From Arcanobacterium_A sp034173665 (GTDB lineage: Bacteria; Actinomycetota; Actinomycetes; Actinomycetales; Actinomycetaceae): a stretch of DNA of 7,399 bases. A model generated the notes under the pieces. It did no database searches. It saw only the letters and a list, made by a program, of their open reading frames with translations, and was not told the DNA's origin. Position 1 is the stretch's first letter; every line of letters begins with the position of its first letter. The translations under genes were made by a program, and so were the position numbers. Below are positions 6,756 through 7,399 of this stretch, piece by piece. Location of the stretch: NCBI GenBank assembly GCA_034173665.1, contig JAXFDG010000028.1, positions 1-7,399 of the forward strand, written 5' to 3'.

Positions 6756-7063
6756 CCAACAACCGATTAGAGTCCTTCAGCGCAGAGTCATCTGAAGTAG
6801 ATTCTGCCGTTGCACTCACGCCATCGGAACTTGATGCAAAAGTTTCTACCCTTAGCTACGAAGATGCCAGATCAAAATTAGTCGAGATTGTTTCACAGCT
6901 CGAACAAGGAAACCTCACTCTTGCAGAAACAGTTTCACTCTGGGAACTCGGGGAAGCTCTCGCACGACGTTGCGAAACTTGGCTAGACGGAGCGCGTGAA
7001 AGACTCAATGTGGCTCGTGCAGCACAACAAGAAACTCCAGAAAGAGAAACCCCCGCAAGCTAA
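6752..7063 (+). CDS. xseB: Exodeoxyribonuclease VII small subunit
   Basis: A 103-residue protein. The conserved helical-hairpin core lies at about 34-86: LSYEDARSKLVEIVSQLEQGNLTLAETVSLWELGEAL and then RRCETWLDGARERL, with the family's typical spacing. XseB binds the long helix of XseA and is needed for a properly assembled, regulated exonuclease VII. The first about 33 residues are an acidic, Ser-rich extension, and the C-terminus is a short polar tail; small subunits are usually about 60-90 residues. ATG overlaps the xseA stop as ATGA (6752-6755), and AAAGGCGA about 9 bases upstream is a modest ribosome site, so translational coupling is likely. Confidence 0.95.
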   Translation: MTNNRLESFSAESSEVDSAVALTPSELDAKVSTLSYEDARSKLVEIVSQLEQGNLTLAETVSLWELGEALARRCETWLDGARERLNVARAAQQETPERETPAS

Positions 7064-7079
7064 ATCGAAATCTCGTAAC

Positions 7080-7143
7080 TTGCAAATAACTTTTAAGTCG
7101 ATAAAACATCAATAGTTAATATCTTTAAAGTTTAGGAAATATT
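7080..7143 (+). promoter_or_regulatory. Leader region of the sugar kinase gene, weak promoter candidates
   Basis: The 80-bp gap after xseB (7064-7143) is AT-rich and has no terminator hairpin that I can see. TTGCAA (7080-7085) with TAAAAC (7102-7107) at 16-bp spacing is one possible promoter; TAATAT (7117-7122) is another -10 candidate without a good -35. Read-through from xseAB is also possible. The ribosome site is clearer: AGGA at 7134-7137, six bases before the ATG, the best Shine-Dalgarno in the window. Confidence 0.35.
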
Positions 7144-7399
7144 ATGAGCGCGTTAGTTCTAGGTGAGTCATTAATCGACGTTATCCAAGACGCTGATGGT
7201 GTTGAACTTGCACGCAATCCAGGAGGGTCTCCCCTAAATGTTGGAGTTGGACTAAGTCGTCTTGGACGCATCACAACACTAATCACCGCAATTGGAAACG
7301 ACTCTGCTGCAGATCAGATTAAAAAATATTGCAATCACGCTAATCTACAGATTGACCCGCGCTCAGTTTTCCCTACAACCACTTCTTTGGCCTATGCAC
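7144..7399 (+). CDS. PfkB-family carbohydrate kinase, probably fructokinase; 3' part outside window
   Basis: The first 85 codons are present and the frame runs off the right edge. The N-terminus MSALVLGESLIDVI is followed by NPGGSPLNVGVGLSRLG at about 25-41, the N-terminal sugar-binding signature of the PfkB (ribokinase) family. TAIGNDSAADQIKKY and TTTSLAYA follow in the expected places. The GGSPLNV form is typical of bacterial fructokinases that phosphorylate D-fructose to fructose 6-phosphate with ATP. The C-terminal ATP-binding signature and catalytic Asp lie beyond the window, so the substrate is inferred. Gly replaces the Ala more usual after NV. The gene has its own Shine-Dalgarno (AGGA, six bases from the ATG) and stands 80 bp after xseB on the same strand; nothing ties its function to exonuclease VII. 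Confidence 0.85.
   Translation, partial: MSALVLGESLIDVIQDADGVELARNPGGSPLNVGVGLSRLGRITTLITAIGNDSAADQIKKYCNHANLQIDPRSVFPTTTSLAYA

Noticed and set aside
1..7399. Mobile element, CRISPR array, tRNA/rRNA, riboswitch or defence system
   Set aside because: No transposase or phage-like protein, no regularly spaced repeats, no tRNA-like fold noticed, and all coding space is taken by recognisable chromosomal genes. Gaps between genes are at most about 185 bp.

Overview
This window looks like ordinary chromosomal DNA from an actinobacterium of fairly low GC (mid-40s percent by eye, not computed). Three things point there. The ychF / ispH / xseA-xseB neighbourhood is one I recall from mycobacteria and relatives (in M. 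tuberculosis ychF, ispH and divergent xseA-xseB lie together, with a different gene between ychF and ispH). The first gene belongs to an alpha/beta-hydrolase family that is mostly actinobacterial. Several genes lack a Shine-Dalgarno and carry a -10 element six bases from the start codon. I cannot name the genus; an AT-rich member of the Actinomycetaceae or a relative would fit.

Layout, left to right. (1) Bases 1-1639, minus strand: a membrane-anchored alpha/beta-hydrolase, cut at its C-terminus by the window edge. (2) 1640-1824: intergenic, containing a perfect 14-bp hairpin, the likely ychF terminator. (3) 1825-2904, minus: ychF, a ribosome-associated ATPase, with a GTG start. (4) 2905-3008: a 104-bp divergent promoter region with TANNNT -10 boxes placed for leaderless transcription in both directions, and a 15-bp palindrome over the rmuC -10. 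(5) 3009-4130, plus: rmuC. (6) 4134-5324, minus: ispH, tail-to-tail with rmuC and only 3 bp away. (7) 5325-5483: a second divergent promoter region, with a good sigma70-type ispH promoter overlapped by a spaced inverted repeat. (8) 5484-7063, plus: xseA and xseB, overlapping by 4 bases, the two subunits of exonuclease VII. (9) 7144 to the end, plus: the first 85 codons of a PfkB-family sugar kinase, probably a fructokinase, with its own Shine-Dalgarno.

Functionally this is a housekeeping block: isoprenoid precursor synthesis (IspH), translation-associated stress control (YchF), DNA metabolism (RmuC and exonuclease VII) and sugar phosphorylation. I found no mobile element, CRISPR array, RNA gene or defence island, and no clear case for an undescribed system. 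The items most worth a second look are the two operator-like palindromes over the divergent promoters, the leaderless-type starts of ychF and rmuC, the unusual G4 motif of YchF, the tails on IspH, and the uncharacterised membrane hydrolase.
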